From the NCBI GenBank assembly GCA_901472405.1, contig LR590463.1:3224001-3288000 (forward strand): a DNA stretch of 64,000 nt, written 5' to 3'. Below, in pieces: positions 60,034 to 64,000 of the stretch. Made by a program: the position numbers and the translations under genes. This DNA is from Serratia rubidaea (GTDB taxonomy: Bacteria; Pseudomonadota; Gammaproteobacteria; Enterobacterales; Enterobacteriaceae). The notes beneath the pieces are model-generated. The model worked only from the letters and a program-made list of their open reading frames with translations, searched no databases and was not told the DNA's origin. Numbering within the stretch: position 1 is the stretch's first letter; the number at the start of each line of letters is the position of its first letter.

Positions 60034-60750
60034 TTAGTCTTGCTGCAAGTGTGGCGCGCCCACGCTGGCAATCTCTTCTTCCGTCAGCGGACGGTATTCG
60101 CCCGGCGCCAGATCCTCGTCCAGCGTAATCGCGCCGATCCGCTCGCGGTGCAGCTCCACCACCCGGTTGCCCACCGCGGCAAACATGCGCTTGACCTGGT
60201 GATAGCGCCCCTCGCTGATGGTCAGCCGCACCAGATGCTCTTCCAGCTGTTCCAGCCGCGCCGGACGCGTCAGATCTTTTTCATTGTGCAGCTGCACCCC
60301 TTCCGCGAAGCGCTGCGCGGTGTCCGCCGCCAGCGGCTGTTCCAGCGTCACCAGATAGGTTTTCTCGCAGTGGTGGCGCGGCGAGGTGATGCGGTGCGAC
60401 CACTGGCCGTCATCGGTCATCAGCACCAGCCCGGTGGTATCAATATCCAGGCGTCCGGCGGCATGCAGCTTATAGGCGACCGGCTCGTCGAGGAAATACA
60501 GCACCGTCGGATGGTCCGGATCGTCGGTGGAGCACACATAGCCCTGCGGCTTGTTCAGCATGAAGTAGCGCGGCCCGTTGATTTGTTCCAGCACGTTGCC
60601 GTCAAACGTGACTTCCATCTCCGGGGTCAGCTTCAGCGCCCCGCTTTTTACCGTTTCGCCGTCAACCATGACGCGCTTCGCGCGGAGTTCACGCGCCACC
60701 AGCGCACGGCTGATACCTAACTGCTGAGATAAAAACTTGTCCAGTCGCAT
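60034..60750 (-). CDS. rsuA: 16S rRNA pseudouridine-516 synthase RsuA
   Basis: RsuA makes pseudouridine 516 in 16S rRNA during 30S assembly. The 238-residue protein has an N-terminal S4 RNA-binding domain ([20 protein letters not shown]) and a catalytic domain whose active Asp lies in [27 protein letters not shown] and [20 protein letters not shown] are also conserved. The frame is unbroken. It is divergent from radD, as in E. coli. Confidence 0.96.
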   Translation of the reverse strand: MRLDKFLSQQLGISRALVARELRAKRVMVDGETVKSGALKLTPEMEVTFDGNVLEQINGPRYFMLNKPQGYVCSTDDPDHPTVLYFLDEPVAYKLHAAGRLDIDTTGLVLMTDDGQWSHRITSPRHHCEKTYLVTLEQPLAADTAQRFAEGVQLHNEKDLTRPARLEQLEEHLVRLTISEGRYHQVKRMFAAVGNRVVELHRERIGAITLDEDLAPGEYRPLTEEEIASVGAPHLQQD

Positions 60751-61005
60751 TGAGTCTGCTTTGCCTGTCGTTGTCAGATCGCTTCGATCGTATTGCTAAA
60801 AAATATGACGTCCCGCCCTTGCACCAGGTGCAATAGCCGGTTCGAAGAGGGTGAATCAGTAACATCGCGTGGGGAAACAGCGATTGCTGTCCGCTGATTA
60901 TAGCCATGGAAAGGTTGCCGTAACAGGGCAATTTTGTTGCAGGTCGCAACCCATGTCGGCAAACGGTACTATAAGCGCAATTTTTTGCGGCAGAGACGTG
61001 ACAAC

Positions 61006-63210
<2,205 letters not shown>

Positions 63211-63253
63211 TCGCACAACGTTATCGAGCTTTAGTATTTCGGGACGCCGAAGT

Positions 63254-63281
63254 AAAAAACGCCGCAATCGCGGCGTTTTTT
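63254..63281. terminator. Bidirectional terminator between rplY and yejK
   Basis: AAAACGCCGC and GCGGCGTTTT pair around AATC with A and T runs on both sides, between convergent genes. Confidence 0.93.
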
Positions 63282-63300
63282 ATTGCCTGTCGTCCGGCGC

Positions 63301-64000
63301 TTATTTACCGCCGTTCAGACGACGCTGCAGCTGGTCGCGCAGGTTCGGCGGCGTGCCGCGAATGGTCAGCGTATCGGTCGCCGCATCCCAGAAGATGCGC
63401 TCGCCCATCAGCATGGCGTCAAAGTTGATGCTGATGCCGCCGCCGCTGCGGCGAACTTGGTCAGCTGACGCAGCGTGCCGCGATCGGCCGGGAAGCTCTC
63501 TTCCAGCTCGTAGCCCTGCTCGCTGGAGAACTGCAGGAAATCTTTTTCCCCCACCGGCGCGATTTCCGCCGACAGCGCCTGCAGCTCAATCTCTTCGCCC
63601 GCCTGCAGCTGCTCGTTACAGTAACTGTAAACCTGCTGACGCACGTTCTGACGTTCGTTTTTATCCAGCTGCCCTTCAGCGCAGTAGTCGTCCACCGCCT
63701 GCAGCAGGCCGCGGTTTTGCGCCTTGGTGTCCAGCCCTTCGGACGCCGCCAGGAAATCCATAAAGAAATCGGAGACCTTACGGCCCACCCGCCCTTTCAG
63801 GAAGGTCAGGTAGCGCGTGGATTCCGGATTGGTTTCCCATTCGGTCAGATCGACGCGCGCCACGATATCGGCATGGTTAATGTCCAGATAGTGCGTGGTG
63901 CTGATATCCAGCTCTTCATTCACCCGCATGCTGTTGCAGCTGTTCAGCACCGCAATCAGCAGATACTCCACCGCCAGATAGCGGTACTGGCCAAACAGCA
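63301..64000 (-). CDS. yejK: Nucleoid-associated protein YejK (NdpA), 5' end outside window
   Basis: YejK is a nucleoid-associated protein that binds DNA and topoisomerase IV/gyrase in E. coli. About the C-terminal two thirds are visible. The [60 protein letters not shown] and [20 protein letters not shown] ends match E. coli. The N-terminus lies beyond base 64000. One base is lost near 63450 (GCC-GCC-AGC-GGC expected), which shifts the last 50 residues. The corrected frame stops at 63301 (QRRLNGGK). Confidence 0.92.

Overview
The window is from a GC-rich member of the Enterobacterales, most likely Serratia or a close relative (inference). Two stretches match E. coli K-12 gene order as I remember it. 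One is the amn, tRNA-Asn, tmaR (yeeX), yeeA, sbcB, plaP neighbourhood. The other is a long collinear run: cirA, lysP, yeiE, yeiH, nfo, fruAKB, yeiW, yeiP, yeiQ, yeiR, lpxT, mepS, pdeN (rtn), yejA, yejG, bcr, rsuA, radD (yejH), rplY, yejK. Genes that E. coli lacks at these places are inserted between the conserved ones. A palindromic intergenic repeat at 46793-46908 is of a type I remember from Serratia and Yersinia genomes.

Layout. 1-8.9 kb: DUF805 fragment, MATE pump, AMP nucleosidase, two MFS carriers, a lipoprotein, tRNA-Asn with a stable-RNA promoter, aldo/keto reductase and tmaR. 9-15.7 kb: an accessory block with yeeA, an AmpDh3-like peptidoglycan amidase divergent from a LexA-like (S24) repressor, an SDR reductase, a small membrane protein, SOS-controlled dinI, and a predicted toxin/immunity pair. 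15.7-24.1 kb: sbcB, a stress protein, an IclR-controlled EmrAB-like pump, and putrescine import (plaP) with its regulator gene puuR. 24.2-30.5 kb: Fur-controlled cirA, a second copy of the immunity protein, a siderophore ABC transporter and lysP. 30.6-40.4 kb: yeiE, an OafA-type acyltransferase, yeiH, nfo, the fructose PTS operon with two Cra sites, and a Nudix hydrolase. 40.6-52.3 kb: torYZ, yeiW, mtr with a TrpR operator, yeiP, uxuA/yeiQ around a UxuR-like operator, a fimbrial-like gene, yeiR and lpxT. 52.7-64 kb: mepS, a TetR regulator, pdeN, yejA (without yejBEF), yejG, bcr, rsuA, radD, rplY and yejK.

Sequence quality. Close to half of the genes carry frameshifts, including rplY and sbcB. 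Wherever I compared codons with a known homologue, the break was one base gained or lost, nearly always in a run of the same base. Repairing it restored the family's usual length. I therefore read these as sequencing errors rather than pseudogenes, and give whole-gene spans.

Most interesting signals. (1) A probable membrane-active toxin with a three-helix immunity protein at 13848-15306, and an orphan immunity paralogue beside the colicin receptor gene cirA at 26447-26851. (2) An AmpDh3-like amidase sharing an operator-rich region with an autocleavable-type repressor. (3) A leader-peptide/terminator arrangement upstream of plaP that looks like an attenuator.
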